NCBI GenBank assembly: GCA_018657495.1
Contig: JABHXA010000001.1
Span: 248,016-312,015 of the forward strand
Source of the DNA: Fidelibacterota bacterium
GTDB taxonomy: Bacteria > Fidelibacterota > Marinisomatia > SCGC-AAA003-L08 > JACNLC01
Length of the DNA stretch: 64,000 nucleotides
Direction of reading: 5' to 3'
This document shows positions 44,734-55,015 of this stretch, one piece after another (positions within the stretch are counted from its first letter, which is position 1; each line of letters starts with the position of its first letter). Both the position numbers and the translations under genes were made by a program. The notes beneath the pieces are model-generated. The model saw only the letters and a list, made by a program, of their open reading frames with translations. It did not search any database and was not told where the DNA came from.

Positions 44734-47700
44734 TCAGGTTATCCAGACATTTTGAGTGCCAACCAGATCCCTTACTTTTGATAGAAATTCAGGGATGGGC
44801 GTTACTCGTGTATTTCGGGATAATACGCGCTCAGGGCTACCGTCTGACCGGTTCATATGAAAAATCAATCGACAGGAACCACTATAATCTTTTGTCAGGC
44901 TAAATATCTTATCCAAATTTACAGGTTCACTGAAATTGAATTGGAGCCGGATATTTATATTATTGCTAAACTCTTTTCTTACTTCTCTGATGGGTATAAG
45001 GTTTTTTGCGGAGATTTTCAGAGTCTCATTATCATCATTTCTCTTATATCTCTGTCCCTGAATAAATATCAGTCCGTTGGGTACAATATGCGTTTTTAAT
45101 CGCTCATAGACATCGTTAAACACAAAAATTTCAGCATAACCATTGCGCCCGGATAATTCCAGGATGGCCCATTGCTGATTTTTTTTATTGTACAGAGTTT
45201 TTATAGCTGAAATAATACCGCCAATGCGGATTTCATTTGGTAGACGCTGCAGATTTAGATTACCAATATCCACATTACTGAATTCCTTCAACTCATCCTC
45301 GTACTGATCGAGGGGATCCCCGGAAAGATAGAAACCAATGATCTCTTTTTCCTTTATGAGACATTCTTCAGTAGACCATGGTTCTGAATTGGGTAATTCA
45401 GGCTGATGAATGGTCGTCAAACCAGCGCTGCCGAAAATATCTACCTGCTGAGTGTCCTTATCCTGATGATATTTCAGAGCGTACATCAATGCATCTTCAA
45501 CCATCTCGAAATTTTGTGACCTGGTTCCTTCCAGGCTATCCAGCGCACCAGCCATAATCAAACTTTCAAGCGCTTTGCGATTCATGACCCTTGGTGGTAA
45601 ATTTTTACATAGATCAAAAATTGTTTTATTTAAGCCATGCTTTTCTCTTGATTCAGAAATGGTGTCCGTTACCTTTGAACCGACATTTTTTATTGCCGAG
45701 AGGCCGAATGTTATTTCACCCTTATTCGTCACCCGGAAATCCGTAAATGAAGTGTTCACATCCGGTGGTGAAACCGTTACCCCCCATTGCGAAGCCTCTT
45801 CAATTAGAATGACAACGCGATCCAATACATCTACTTCTGTTGTGAGATTAGCAGCAATAAACTCTGCTGTATAAAAGGTTTTCAACCAGGCTGTCTGATA
45901 GGCAATAATCGCATATGCCGTTGAATGGCTTTTATTAAATCCATATTGGGCGAATTTTTCAAGGAGTTCAAAAATTTCCCTGGCGGCGGATTCTTTCATA
46001 TCATTTTGGACAGCCCCTTTTATGAAATCATTACGGAAAGCTGCCATTAAACCGGCTTTTTTCTTGCCCATCGCCCGACGCATTTGATCCGCTTGTGCAA
46101 GTGTGAATCCAGCAATGATAGATCCAATCTGCATCACCTGTTCCTGATAGACGATGATTCCATAGGTTTCGCTGAGAATAGGCTCTAAGGCCGGATGCAT
46201 ATAATTGATTTTTTTTTGACCGTGTTTTCGAAGAATAAATTCCGGAATATTGCTCATGGGTCCCGGTCGATACAGGGCGTTCATTGCGATAAGGTCTTCA
46301 ATGCAGGTGGGTTTTAATTGTTTTAAATATTCCCTCATTCCCCGTGATTCAAACTGGAATACACCAATGGTGGACCCATTAGAAAACACTTCAAACACTT
46401 TTTCATCAGTAAGGTCAATATTCTCAATATCTACTTTGATATCGTGATTTTTCCAGATCATTTTCTGAGCTTTATCAATGACAGTTAAATTTCTTAAACC
46501 CAGAAAATCTAATTTTAACAAACCCATATCTTCGAGGCATGTCATCTCGGTTTGCGTCACAACATCATCAGTATTTGGTGCTTTATACAGAGGTACATAA
46601 TCCACCAGGGGGCCAGGGGCAATGACTACACCTGCTGCATGAGTAGAGGCATGCCGGTGCATACCCTCAAGCACGGTGGAATATTCAAATAGGTTCTTGT
46701 GGACCTCGTCAATCCCGGGAATTGCGGCAAGCTCCTTGTTGATTTTCATTAAATCAGGCAATTTCCTTTTGGGGTCAAACGGCACCAGCTTTGCAATCCT
46801 GTCCACTTCACCATACGGCATTCCCAGCACTCTTCCCACATCACGAAGCACTGATTTTGTTTTCATCGTACCAAATGTAATTATCTGAGCTACGGAATCT
46901 TTTCCATATACATCGCGGATATAGTTGATTACCTGTTCACGCCCTTCGATACAGAAATCGATATCAATATCCGGCATGGAAACACGGTCAGGATTTAAAA
47001 ATCTTTCGAACAGCAGATTATACTTGATAGGATCCACATTTGTAATGCCCGTTGCGTATGCAACCAGACTACCGGCTGCGGAACCTCTTCCCGGTCCTAC
47101 AGGAATATTATTTTTCTTAGCATATCCAACGAAATCCTGGGTGATAAGAAAGTACCCAGCAAAATTCATATTCTTTATAACAGATAATTCATATTTCAGT
47201 CTCTTTTGGATGGCCGGAGTAATTTCAGGATAATGTTTCTCTAATCCTGTTTTACATAATTTTAATAAATACTCATCCTGATCGACTGTGCCTGCATCGG
47301 CGGGCATATGAAAATTAGGAAGGTGATATGTGGACATATCAATATCAACGTTGCACATTTCAGCGATGCGCATGGTATTTTCTAATGCTTCAGGGGTATC
47401 CTTAAATAATTTGTACATCTCATCGGCTGATTTGATGTAAAACTGCCGGGGAGAATATCTTCGCCGATTTGGATCCGATATATCTTTTCCCATTCCCAGG
47501 CAGAATAAAGCATCATGTGCTTTCCAATGTTCTTCGCGGGCATAATGATTGTCATTTGTTGCCACTAAAGGAATGCTTAATTCCTTTGAGAGTTTGATCA
47601 ATATTGCATGCGAGTCCAGTTCACCCTGAATACCATGATTCTGGAGTTCAATATAAAATCGATCATCAAATATTTCTTTGTATTCCAGAGCTGCTTTTTT

Positions 47701-48177
47701 TGCACGTTCATAATTACCAATGGAGGCATAATGAGTGACTTCCCCGGCAAGACAGGCACTTGATGCAATGAGACCCTCATTATATTTTTTTAGTAGCTCC
47801 TTATCCACCCGTGGTTTATAATAAAATCCTTCAAGATAACCGATGGATACCAGCTTCATCAGATTCTTATAGCCTATTTCATTCTGCACCAGCAATACTA
47901 AATGATGATATCCCCATTTCTTTGCCGTATCTGAAGTGGTTTTTTTGAAGGTGTGTTTACCCTCAGATACATAGATCTCACATCCAAGAATAGGTTTAAT
48001 ATGGCGTTTTTTGGCTGCCTTATAGAATGGTATCATGGAAAAGAGATTCCCATGTTCGGTTATGGCAATAGTGTCCATGCCCAGATCATCTAAGCGGTCG
48101 CACATCATATCTATGGTCTGTGCTGCATCCAGCAATGAAAAATCAGTGTGGTTATGGAGATGGACAAATTCAGTCAT
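44734..48177 (-). CDS. dnaE: DNA polymerase III alpha subunit
   Basis: 1,147 residues, normal length for DnaE. The N-terminal PHP domain (VHLHNHTDFSLLDAA) occupies about 1-280. The catalytic palm has the PDIDIDF motif near 400-406 and a third Asp in LKLDFLGLRNL near 552; RRAMGKKK and FNKSHSTAYAIIAYQTAWLK mark fingers and thumb-adjacent regions. Helix-hairpin-helix and OB-fold regions follow, the OB fold at IRIGGIISAIKTLYNKKN. Ends WIT. It replicates the chromosome as part of the polymerase III holoenzyme. The 192 bases downstream contain no terminator I can identify. Confidence 0.98.
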   Translation of the reverse strand: MTEFVHLHNHTDFSLLDAAQTIDMMCDRLDDLGMDTIAITEHGNLFSMIPFYKAAKKRHIKPILGCEIYVSEGKHTFKKTTSDTAKKWGYHHLVLLVQNEIGYKNLMKLVSIGYLEGFYYKPRVDKELLKKYNEGLIASSACLAGEVTHYASIGNYERAKKAALEYKEIFDDRFYIELQNHGIQGELDSHAILIKLSKELSIPLVATNDNHYAREEHWKAHDALFCLGMGKDISDPNRRRYSPRQFYIKSADEMYKLFKDTPEALENTMRIAEMCNVDIDMSTYHLPNFHMPADAGTVDQDEYLLKLCKTGLEKHYPEITPAIQKRLKYELSVIKNMNFAGYFLITQDFVGYAKKNNIPVGPGRGSAAGSLVAYATGITNVDPIKYNLLFERFLNPDRVSMPDIDIDFCIEGREQVINYIRDVYGKDSVAQIITFGTMKTKSVLRDVGRVLGMPYGEVDRIAKLVPFDPKRKLPDLMKINKELAAIPGIDEVHKNLFEYSTVLEGMHRHASTHAAGVVIAPGPLVDYVPLYKAPNTDDVVTQTEMTCLEDMGLLKLDFLGLRNLTVIDKAQKMIWKNHDIKVDIENIDLTDEKVFEVFSNGSTIGVFQFESRGMREYLKQLKPTCIEDLIAMNALYRPGPMSNIPEFILRKHGQKKINYMHPALEPILSETYGIIVYQEQVMQIGSIIAGFTLAQADQMRRAMGKKKAGLMAAFRNDFIKGAVQNDMKESAAREIFELLEKFAQYGFNKSHSTAYAIIAYQTAWLKTFYTAEFIAANLTTEVDVLDRVVILIEEASQWGVTVSPPDVNTSFTDFRVTNKGEITFGLSAIKNVGSKVTDTISESREKHGLNKTIFDLCKNLPPRVMNRKALESLIMAGALDSLEGTRSQNFEMVEDALMYALKYHQDKDTQQVDIFGSAGLTTIHQPELPNSEPWSTEECLIKEKEIIGFYLSGDPLDQYEDELKEFSNVDIGNLNLQRLPNEIRIGGIISAIKTLYNKKNQQWAILELSGRNGYAEIFVFNDVYERLKTHIVPNGLIFIQGQRYKRNDDNETLKISAKNLIPIREVRKEFSNNINIRLQFNFSEPVNLDKIFSLTKDYSGSCRLIFHMNRSDGSPERVLSRNTRVTPIPEFLSKVRDLVGTQNVWIT

Positions 48178-48542
48178 TCAAAATTCTCATCATGTAAAAG
48201 GTATTATGTTTAGTTGCGATTTATCCCGTTGGACAAGGCATATAATTTAATGCGTTTGTTGCGATTATCTGTCTAAAGAATTCCGAAGCGGTACAGTAAA
48301 GAATGTTGTTATTATTATAATTGTCTACAGGGTTATTTTCAATTGACAAATCAATCTTAAAATTGATGAAACTGGTGCTGTTTCTATGCTGTGAGATGTA
48401 GAAAATCACTTTAAATTTCTGCTTAGTATGTAATGTTATATACTCATTTAGGACAAAGCATATTTTCAATAATTAAAATTATTTATTAGTGATGAATTTC
48501 AAAACAATTATTTACAGAAACATTGGTACTCATAGAGTTTGA
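48178..48542. promoter_or_regulatory. Divergent promoter region between dnaE and the acyl-CoA synthetase
   Basis: 365 AT-rich bases between divergent genes. No credible ORF: an open frame at 48221-48469 on the minus strand is low in coding character. TTGACA at about 48343 followed by AT-rich DNA is a possible promoter for the plus-strand gene, though no good -10 follows at 17 bases. No riboswitch or long inverted repeat was seen. Confidence 0.4.
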
Positions 48543-50669
48543 ATGAATAAAAACTTTTCAAATATAAAATATCTGTTTGAACCCAGAACAATTGCTGTTA
48601 TTGGGGCATCCGCAAGCCCTGGTAAAATTGGCAATAAAATTGTTGACAATATTATCAATGCTGGATATCGGGGGAAGGTCTTTCCAATCAATCCTAATGG
48701 TGGTGAGCTTCTTGGATATAAAGTTTATAAATCCTTACATGAAATAACTGATGAAATTGATGTTGTTGCTATTGCAATACCGGCAAAATACGTTTTTCAA
48801 GCAGTAAAAGATTGTGCCGCTAAACATGTCAAATTTTTGACAATTATAAGTTCTGGATTCTCTGAAGTAGGCAATCTCGATGGGGAGCACAAAATCCGTG
48901 ATTTTGCCCGTGAACATGGAATGCGTATTCTGGGTCCAAATATTTTTGGCCACTATTCTGCAGTTTCTTCTTTAAACGCTAGTTTCGGTCCAAAAAATAT
49001 TAAAAAAGGTCATGTGGCCATCATCACTCAAAGTGGTGCACTTGGCGTGGCTATGATTGGCAAAACATCCATCCAGAACATTGGGCTGTCCGCCATTATC
49101 TCTGTGGGCAATAAATCTGATCTGGATGAGGCTGATCTCTTGGAATACCTCCTCCAACAGGATGAAACCCGGAGCATTCTCATGTACATTGAGGGTGTTC
49201 AAAAAGGAGAGCGGCTGGTAGAAACACTAAAGCGGGCCACAAAGTTAAAACCGATTGTGGTAATTAAATCGGGGCGATCAAAACGGGGGGCTATTGCTGC
49301 GGCATCACATACCGGGTCACTCGCCGGCTCTGATGAAATATTTGATGCCATTATGAAACAATGTGGCGTGCTGCGTTCTGAAACCATACAAGGGGCGCTG
49401 GACTGGTGCAAATACCTGTCAAATACAGAGCTTCCCAAAGGAAAAAACACGGTAATCATAACTAATGGCGGTGGCGTCGGTGTTTTGGCAACAGATGCAT
49501 GTGAAAAATTTGGCGTCCATCTTTATGATGATAAAAAACATCTGAAAGAAGTCTTTGAGAGTGTTACCCATGGCTTCGGATCAACCAAAAACCCCATCGA
49601 TCTTACTGGGGACGCATCTGCAGAAGAATATATCCAAGCGCTTACAGTAGCACTTGAGGATGACAATATTCATTCAGTGATTTCCCTCTATTGCGAGACG
49701 GCAATGATGAATGCGAATGAGCTTGCCGGGATGATCGAACAAGTATATGCCGAATACAAAAATAAGGGGAAACCGATTATTTTTTCCGTGTTCGGCGGAG
49801 AGATTACCGAGAATAGCATCACAATTCTCTCAAAAAAAAATGTTCCCATTTTCAGGGATATATATGAATCTGCATCACCACTTGGAGCATTGTATCAACA
49901 TTTGAGAAACAGGAATCGGGATTATCGCATTGAGAAAACAGATAACATTAACATCCAACAGATTAACAGAGCCGTTAAAAGTGCGCGGGATGATAATCGG
50001 AAGTTTCTCCTTGCTCACGAAGGACAGATGATTCTCGAGGCTGTGGGTCTCCCAGGACCGCAAAGTGGTGTTGCCAAAAGTATCCATGAAGCAGTTGATC
50101 TTGCTGAATCTATCGGTTATCCAGTGGTGATGAAGGTGGTATCGAGAGACATTCTACATAAAAGTGATGTCGGTGGTGTGCTTTTGGATCTGGAAAATAA
50201 ATCAGAAGTTCTCGATGCATATCAGACAATTATCCACAATTGTAAGGCATTCAAAAGGGATGCGGTAATTGACGGCATTGAGGTTGTGGAACAGGTTAGA
50301 CCGGGGACGGAAGTCATCATTGGCGGACGACAAGATAAAGCGTTTGGCCCCGTAATTATGTTTGGTCTCGGTGGAATTTATGTGGAAGTGATGAAAGATA
50401 TTTCTTTCAGGGCCTTGCCCGTTTCATCCAGGGATGTAAGCCTTATGGTGAAAGAGATTCGTTCATATCCGCTTTTACTTGGGGTAAGGGGCGAAGCAAG
50501 AAAGGATATTGATCAAGTGAAGGAAGCCATCTTGAAAGTGGGTTCAATACTGATGGAATGTCGGGAAATCGCTGATATAGAAATAAACCCACTGATGGTA
50601 TACGATCAGGCCAAAGGCGTCAAAGCCGTTGATATACGAATATTGTTATCAGATATAGAAAAGGATTAA
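48543..50669 (+). CDS. ADP-forming acetyl/acyl-CoA synthetase, fused alpha and beta
   Basis: 708 residues. Domain order: CoA-binding Rossmann domain (GASASPGKIGNKIVDNII), two succinyl-CoA-ligase-like domains with the phosphohistidine in AAASHTGSLAGSDEIF near 256, and a C-terminal ATP-grasp domain from about 480 (GYPVVMKVVSRDILHKSDVGG ... FGPVIMFGLGGIYVEV). It makes ATP from acyl-CoA, ADP and phosphate, or the reverse. The following PTA-N-like gene begins two bases after its stop. The single-chain order is the bacterial/protist type. Confidence 0.95.
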   Translation: MNKNFSNIKYLFEPRTIAVIGASASPGKIGNKIVDNIINAGYRGKVFPINPNGGELLGYKVYKSLHEITDEIDVVAIAIPAKYVFQAVKDCAAKHVKFLTIISSGFSEVGNLDGEHKIRDFAREHGMRILGPNIFGHYSAVSSLNASFGPKNIKKGHVAIITQSGALGVAMIGKTSIQNIGLSAIISVGNKSDLDEADLLEYLLQQDETRSILMYIEGVQKGERLVETLKRATKLKPIVVIKSGRSKRGAIAAASHTGSLAGSDEIFDAIMKQCGVLRSETIQGALDWCKYLSNTELPKGKNTVIITNGGGVGVLATDACEKFGVHLYDDKKHLKEVFESVTHGFGSTKNPIDLTGDASAEEYIQALTVALEDDNIHSVISLYCETAMMNANELAGMIEQVYAEYKNKGKPIIFSVFGGEITENSITILSKKNVPIFRDIYESASPLGALYQHLRNRNRDYRIEKTDNINIQQINRAVKSARDDNRKFLLAHEGQMILEAVGLPGPQSGVAKSIHEAVDLAESIGYPVVMKVVSRDILHKSDVGGVLLDLENKSEVLDAYQTIIHNCKAFKRDAVIDGIEVVEQVRPGTEVIIGGRQDKAFGPVIMFGLGGIYVEVMKDISFRALPVSSRDVSLMVKEIRSYPLLLGVRGEARKDIDQVKEAILKVGSILMECREIADIEINPLMVYDQAKGVKAVDIRILLSDIEKD

Positions 50670-50671
50670 AC

Positions 50672-51706
50672 ATGTTGAATTTAGTTTTTACATCATTACG
50701 ATATAATGCCGGTAAAACGGGGGTAATGGCAGGTATTGCACAGGTGCTTAGCAAAAAGATCGGTTATATGAAACCATTTGGCGATCGACTTTTGTATCGG
50801 AAGAAGAGACTTTGGGATTTTGATTCTGCAGTATTCACCAATCATTTCAATCTTGATGAACAGCCTGAAGATATGAGCATGGGTTTTGATCATTCAAAAT
50901 TGCGATATATGTATGATGCTGAGTCTAGCAGAAAAAAGATTGAGGAAATGGCCGCACACAATTCAAACGAAAAAGATGTTCTGCTTGTTGAAGGCGGCAG
51001 GAATATAAACTGCGGTATGTCAATTAACCTGGATGCTATCACAATCTGTAATATCCTAAAAGGGAAATTGGTTGTAATCACCAGTGGTGACGGTGATAAA
51101 ATCATTGACGATCTCACGTTTCTCAAACAAAATGTTGATTTGGAAGGTGTGAAATTAGGTGGTGTGATAATTAATAAAGTTAAAGATGTCTCAGATTTTC
51201 AAACCCTACATGGTAATTATTTAAATGAATTGGCTCTTCCGGTCTTGGGTGTCATTCCATATCGAGAAGAGTTATCCAAGCCTACGGTTCAGTTCATTTC
51301 GGATGTTCTTCTCGCCCGCGTGCTTTCCGGGGAATCAGCCATGAATAAAACGGTACGTGAGATTTTTGTAGGGGCGATGTCTGCAGACGCAATTTTACGA
51401 TTGGACAGGCTTAAGAAACACAGCAAGATTATCATCACCAGTGGGGATCGTAGCGATATGATCCTGGCAGCAATTGAATCCAACTGTGTGGGGATAGTCC
51501 TGACGAATAATATTTTACCGCCGCCAAATATCATTGCAAGGGCGGCAAATATGAATATTCCGCTGCTGCTGACAAAAGGAGATACATTTCAGATAGCCAA
51601 AAAAATAGATCAAAGTGTACCGCTTTTAAGTCATACCGATACAAAAAAATTAGCTCTCTGGAAAACATTGATTGAGGAAAATATCGATTGGAGACAGTTG
51701 CTGTAA
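50672..51706 (+). CDS. PTA-N-like P-loop protein with DRTGG domain
   Basis: 344 residues. The N-terminus is a BioD/PTA-N-like P-loop domain with Walker A SLRYNAGKTG (residues 8-17); the C-terminal half (about 220-325) is a DRTGG domain (IFVGAMSADAILR, KIIITSGDRSDMILAAI, GIVLTNNILPPPNIIARA). These two are normally the N-terminal regulatory parts of a long phosphotransacetylase; here the catalytic PTA domain is absent and the partner is an ADP-forming acyl-CoA synthetase. A regulatory role in acetyl-CoA/acetate metabolism is inferred. Confidence 0.88.
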   Translation: MLNLVFTSLRYNAGKTGVMAGIAQVLSKKIGYMKPFGDRLLYRKKRLWDFDSAVFTNHFNLDEQPEDMSMGFDHSKLRYMYDAESSRKKIEEMAAHNSNEKDVLLVEGGRNINCGMSINLDAITICNILKGKLVVITSGDGDKIIDDLTFLKQNVDLEGVKLGGVIINKVKDVSDFQTLHGNYLNELALPVLGVIPYREELSKPTVQFISDVLLARVLSGESAMNKTVREIFVGAMSADAILRLDRLKKHSKIIITSGDRSDMILAAIESNCVGIVLTNNILPPPNIIARAANMNIPLLLTKGDTFQIAKKIDQSVPLLSHTDTKKLALWKTLIEENIDWRQLL

Positions 51707-51849
51707 GTTGTGGTCTTGTTCTGGCTCTATACCATTATGTGAAATAAAGAAAATAGATCAAATTCCCCGGGGAAATCAATTCGGTCACATTGCAGTTTTA
51801 ACCATTTTTAAATTTTCGGTAATTTGAAAAGACTGGTATCCTTTCAATT
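51707..51849. other. Convergent intergenic gap with a perfect 12-bp palindrome
   Basis: 143 bases between the convergent PTA-N-like and ssb genes. The self-complementary word TTCCCCGGGGAA lies at 51763-51774 in AT-rich DNA. It has no loop, so it is less likely a terminator hairpin than a duplex-binding site or chance palindrome. No T-run terminator is seen. Confidence 0.4.
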
Positions 51850-52251
51850 TTAAAATGGTAATTCCTCTACATCTTCATCCTTATCAGATGTTGCCTTCTT
51901 GCCTGGAGTGCTTTTTGATTTCCATTCCAGTGGAGTAATAGATTCAGCAATTATCTCAGTGACTTTTCGAGTATTGTCAGCCTTGTCTTTCCAGGTTCGG
52001 GATTTGATGCGTCCTTCAATACAAATTTGCTGACCTTTGTACACATAATCAGAAACGAAATCTGCCAATTTATCCCAGGCAATTATATTATGCCATTCGG
52101 TATGTTCTTTCCTGTTTTCACCGGTTCCCCAAACCTCATTTGTTGCCAGGGGAAAAGACGTCGTTGATGTGCCATTCGGTGTATAACGACCTTCCGGTTT
52201 GTCTCCTATCCGTCCAATCAGGATGACTTTATTTAAACTAGATTTTTGCAT
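51850..52251 (-). CDS. ssb: Single-stranded DNA-binding protein
   Basis: 133 residues from the ATG at 52249-52251, which follows a strong GGAGGAG; an upstream in-frame ATG at 52278 would add nine unlikely residues. The OB fold starts LNKVILIGRIGDKPEGRYTPNG and includes EWHNIIAWDKLADFVSDYVYKGQQICIEGRI. A short linker ends in the acidic SSB tip (EDVEELPF), which recruits repair and replication proteins. It is shorter than E. coli SSB because of the reduced linker. Confidence 0.96.
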   Translation of the reverse strand: MQKSSLNKVILIGRIGDKPEGRYTPNGTSTTSFPLATNEVWGTGENRKEHTEWHNIIAWDKLADFVSDYVYKGQQICIEGRIKSRTWKDKADNTRKVTEIIAESITPLEWKSKSTPGKKATSDKDEDVEELPF

Positions 52252-52597
52252 AACTCCTCCATTTTTTTCAAGGTCCACACTGGCTGTCTTAACCTGTACA
52301 ATTCATGGGGAAGAACATTAAAATATCTAAATTAATAATAAATATTCTCACTCATTTCGCAAATCTTCGCAATCCTGACGACAGTTGAATTAATGAGGTT
52401 AAAATTCCATTATCTTAACTTAATTCATTTTATCATTTTTTTTGAAAGAATTCTTTTTTGTGGTTCGTCACAAATAATCAATGAGACAGCTGTATCTTTT
52501 CCAGAAACAGTCTTGTCTCGTAGGATATGAAATATGAAACTTGGTAATTTTGACATTCATTATTTAATAAAAATCCAGAAAAAACAGTATAAAATTA
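52252..52597. promoter_or_regulatory. Divergent region between ssb and the TPR protein
   Basis: About 346 AT-rich bases. Contains the ssb ribosome site next to 52251. I see no ORF, inverted repeat or clear promoter hexamers beyond scattered AT-rich -10-like words. Confidence 0.4.
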
Positions 52598-54988
52598 ATG
52601 TATCGATACAGACATCTGCAGAATAAAAATCATAGCATGCTGAATGGAGCAAGTAAATCGTTTTCACGACATTTAATTGTTATACTATTTTCAGTAATTG
52701 GGATTACATCTGCTCTATACCCGCAGGATGGTCCCTCTATTTCAGATTTGCGTGCAAATGCCGATATACTGGTCGATGGAGAGCAGTATATTGATGCCGC
52801 GAACGAATATGAGAAAATTCTTTTTTTGCAGGAAACAGTTCTTGGCAAAGATCATCCGGATATAGGACCCACTCTCTCCAGGCTTGGAGAAATATACATG
52901 ATGCTCGGTGAATTTGATAAGGCTGATCGATATCTTCAGCGTGCCGTGTATATTTACTATCAGCCTATCATTGAATCCCAAACTGAGCTCTACACCCCAT
53001 TGAAAGATTTGATTAACCTTTATGCCATGAAAGGAGACAATGCTCGTCTCCAGTTCGTATCGGGAAGGCTTGCCGATCTCATGGAAATGAATGAGAGCTG
53101 GCAGCAGGATTCGACATTATTCACCTGGGAAATTCCAAAATGGGAAAAACGATTCACCTTCAACAGTCTTTTTCCGGATTCCCTGGGATTTGGGAAATTT
53201 ACCCGAAATGAAGAAGCCCTCGAGCTAATGAACAAAGGGCATGCCCATATTGAGGCTGGTCTTTTTACCGAGGCAATGGAAAGTTTCTCCCAGGCATTGT
53301 TGCTGAAAACCTCTAATCTAGATGTAAACTATTATTACCAATTCACCCTACCGGACACCTCTTTTTATGATGGTTTTTATAATTCCATGATCATACAAAA
53401 GGTGACTGGCGATTACAGTGATGCGATTGATTTTTACCTATCCCTTGTAAGTATGACAAGACAGGATACTGCCGCCGCTGCTTTCAGCATGCTGGATTAT
53501 GTTCAATCCCAGCCGGAAGATTTTCGCGGTTATAAAATTCTCGGTGATCTTTATAATGGCATGGGAGAACCCTTCGACGCCCTTACCAGCTATCAAAAAG
53601 CCGTCTGGCTTCAGCCTGAAGATGTTGATGCCCGGTATGCCGTTGGTCAAACACTGCTGTCGCTGGAAAATTATGATGATGCCCTTGAAGCTTTTAATAT
53701 TGTCTTGCTTATGGAGGCAGAACACTCCAAGACACTCTATCAAATCGGAACTATATATATTACCCAGGGTCTTTACGGAGAGGCCATCCCATATCTCACC
53801 GATGCCCTTGTGCAGGACCCATCCAACGCCGGGACATATTATAATCTGGGTCTGGCTAATTTGTATTCTGGAAATGTCCCAAAGGCCCTTGAAGCCCTTC
53901 GCAGTACAATAAGAATAAATCAGGATCACGGTGAGGCCCATTATTATCTTGGCAGGATTTATGAAAGTATTCTTAAAACTGACGATGCTATCAACCATTA
54001 TTTTAAAGCCCGAAAACTCATTCCTGAGAATCAGGAGGTGAATTATCATCTCGGTTTACTCATGTATCATCAGGAAAAATATAATGCCGCCATGGAACCA
54101 CTAAGAGATTTTGTCATCATGAATCCTGATAGCGTCGGGGTATTAAAGCCACTTGCCGATGTCTTTATGAAGGAAAACCGTTTCATGGAAGCCGTTGATA
54201 CCTATTCCCGCTTAACTGTTCTGGAACCTCTGGAGCTTTCACATTTTGAGAAAATTGGGATTGCCTACGAAGAATTGGAGGAGCTCCAAAATGCCGTTAT
54301 CGCTTATGAACGCTTGATGGTTTTTGACCCTGAAAATACTCAAATTTTATACAGACTGGGCCAGATTAACAACGAACTGGGCAATTTCTCAAAAGCCATT
54401 GAATACCTGCTCAGGACTATCTCTCTGGGATACCCGACCATGCAGGTACATTATCAGCTTGCTCTTGCTTATGGCGGACAAGAAAAATATATGCAAGCGC
54501 TTATTTCATTTCAGGATGCAGCCAATCTGGCGCCGGAAGATCTTCAAATACAGTACCAAATGGGGGTAGCATTCATGGAACTTGAGATGTACGAGGATGC
54601 TGTAGACCGGCTGGAAAAATATGCCCGGGCAAATACAAAAGATCAGATTGCCAACTTCCTTTTAGCAAAATCATATTATCTCAGCGGACAAAATAATTTG
54701 GCTATTGCATACTTCAAGAAAGTCCTCATGGTACAGCCACAGGATTTCAGATCTCACTATTATTCCGGGGAATGTTATATGGGATTGGGAAGATACGACA
54801 CGGCGGCAAAATCTTTCAAGAAAGCCTTGAATATTAACCCTGATGATGCTCGGACACATTATTCTCTGGGAATAACTTATATTGAATTGGATAAATTCAG
54901 GTCAGCAAATAATGAATTAAGCATACTGTATATGCTTGATCGGGATCTATATAATTCATTGAATCAGATTCTGCAGGAAAATCAGTAG
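52598..54988 (+). CDS. Large exported TPR-repeat protein
   Basis: 796 residues. Met1 at 52598 or Met14 at 52637 (MLNGASKSF) could be the start; both leave the signal HLIVILFSVIGITSALYPQ. The rest is almost entirely TPR units of 34 residues, for example DARYAVGQTLLSLENYDDALEAF, KTLYQIGTIYITQGLYGEAIPYL and THYSLGITYIELDKFRSANNEL; about 15 or more repeats. Likely a periplasmic or outer-membrane-associated scaffold. Divergent from ssb and convergent with crcB; no operon partners. Confidence 0.9.
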   Translation: MYRYRHLQNKNHSMLNGASKSFSRHLIVILFSVIGITSALYPQDGPSISDLRANADILVDGEQYIDAANEYEKILFLQETVLGKDHPDIGPTLSRLGEIYMMLGEFDKADRYLQRAVYIYYQPIIESQTELYTPLKDLINLYAMKGDNARLQFVSGRLADLMEMNESWQQDSTLFTWEIPKWEKRFTFNSLFPDSLGFGKFTRNEEALELMNKGHAHIEAGLFTEAMESFSQALLLKTSNLDVNYYYQFTLPDTSFYDGFYNSMIIQKVTGDYSDAIDFYLSLVSMTRQDTAAAAFSMLDYVQSQPEDFRGYKILGDLYNGMGEPFDALTSYQKAVWLQPEDVDARYAVGQTLLSLENYDDALEAFNIVLLMEAEHSKTLYQIGTIYITQGLYGEAIPYLTDALVQDPSNAGTYYNLGLANLYSGNVPKALEALRSTIRINQDHGEAHYYLGRIYESILKTDDAINHYFKARKLIPENQEVNYHLGLLMYHQEKYNAAMEPLRDFVIMNPDSVGVLKPLADVFMKENRFMEAVDTYSRLTVLEPLELSHFEKIGIAYEELEELQNAVIAYERLMVFDPENTQILYRLGQINNELGNFSKAIEYLLRTISLGYPTMQVHYQLALAYGGQEKYMQALISFQDAANLAPEDLQIQYQMGVAFMELEMYEDAVDRLEKYARANTKDQIANFLLAKSYYLSGQNNLAIAYFKKVLMVQPQDFRSHYYSGECYMGLGRYDTAAKSFKKALNINPDDARTHYSLGITYIELDKFRSANNELSILYMLDRDLYNSLNQILQENQ

Positions 54989-55015
54989 ATATTAAGCAAA
55001 ACTGCCGGCGGTCTA

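Noticed and set aside
48221-48469. 82-codon minus-strand open frame between dnaE and the acyl-CoA synthetase
   Set aside because: Composition is Asn/Ile/Phe-rich as expected from random AT-rich DNA, with no ribosome site; treated as non-coding.
53438-54049. Long minus-strand open frame of about 200 codons inside the TPR gene
   Set aside because: It is a shadow of the repetitive TPR coding sequence on the plus strand and has no plausible protein features.
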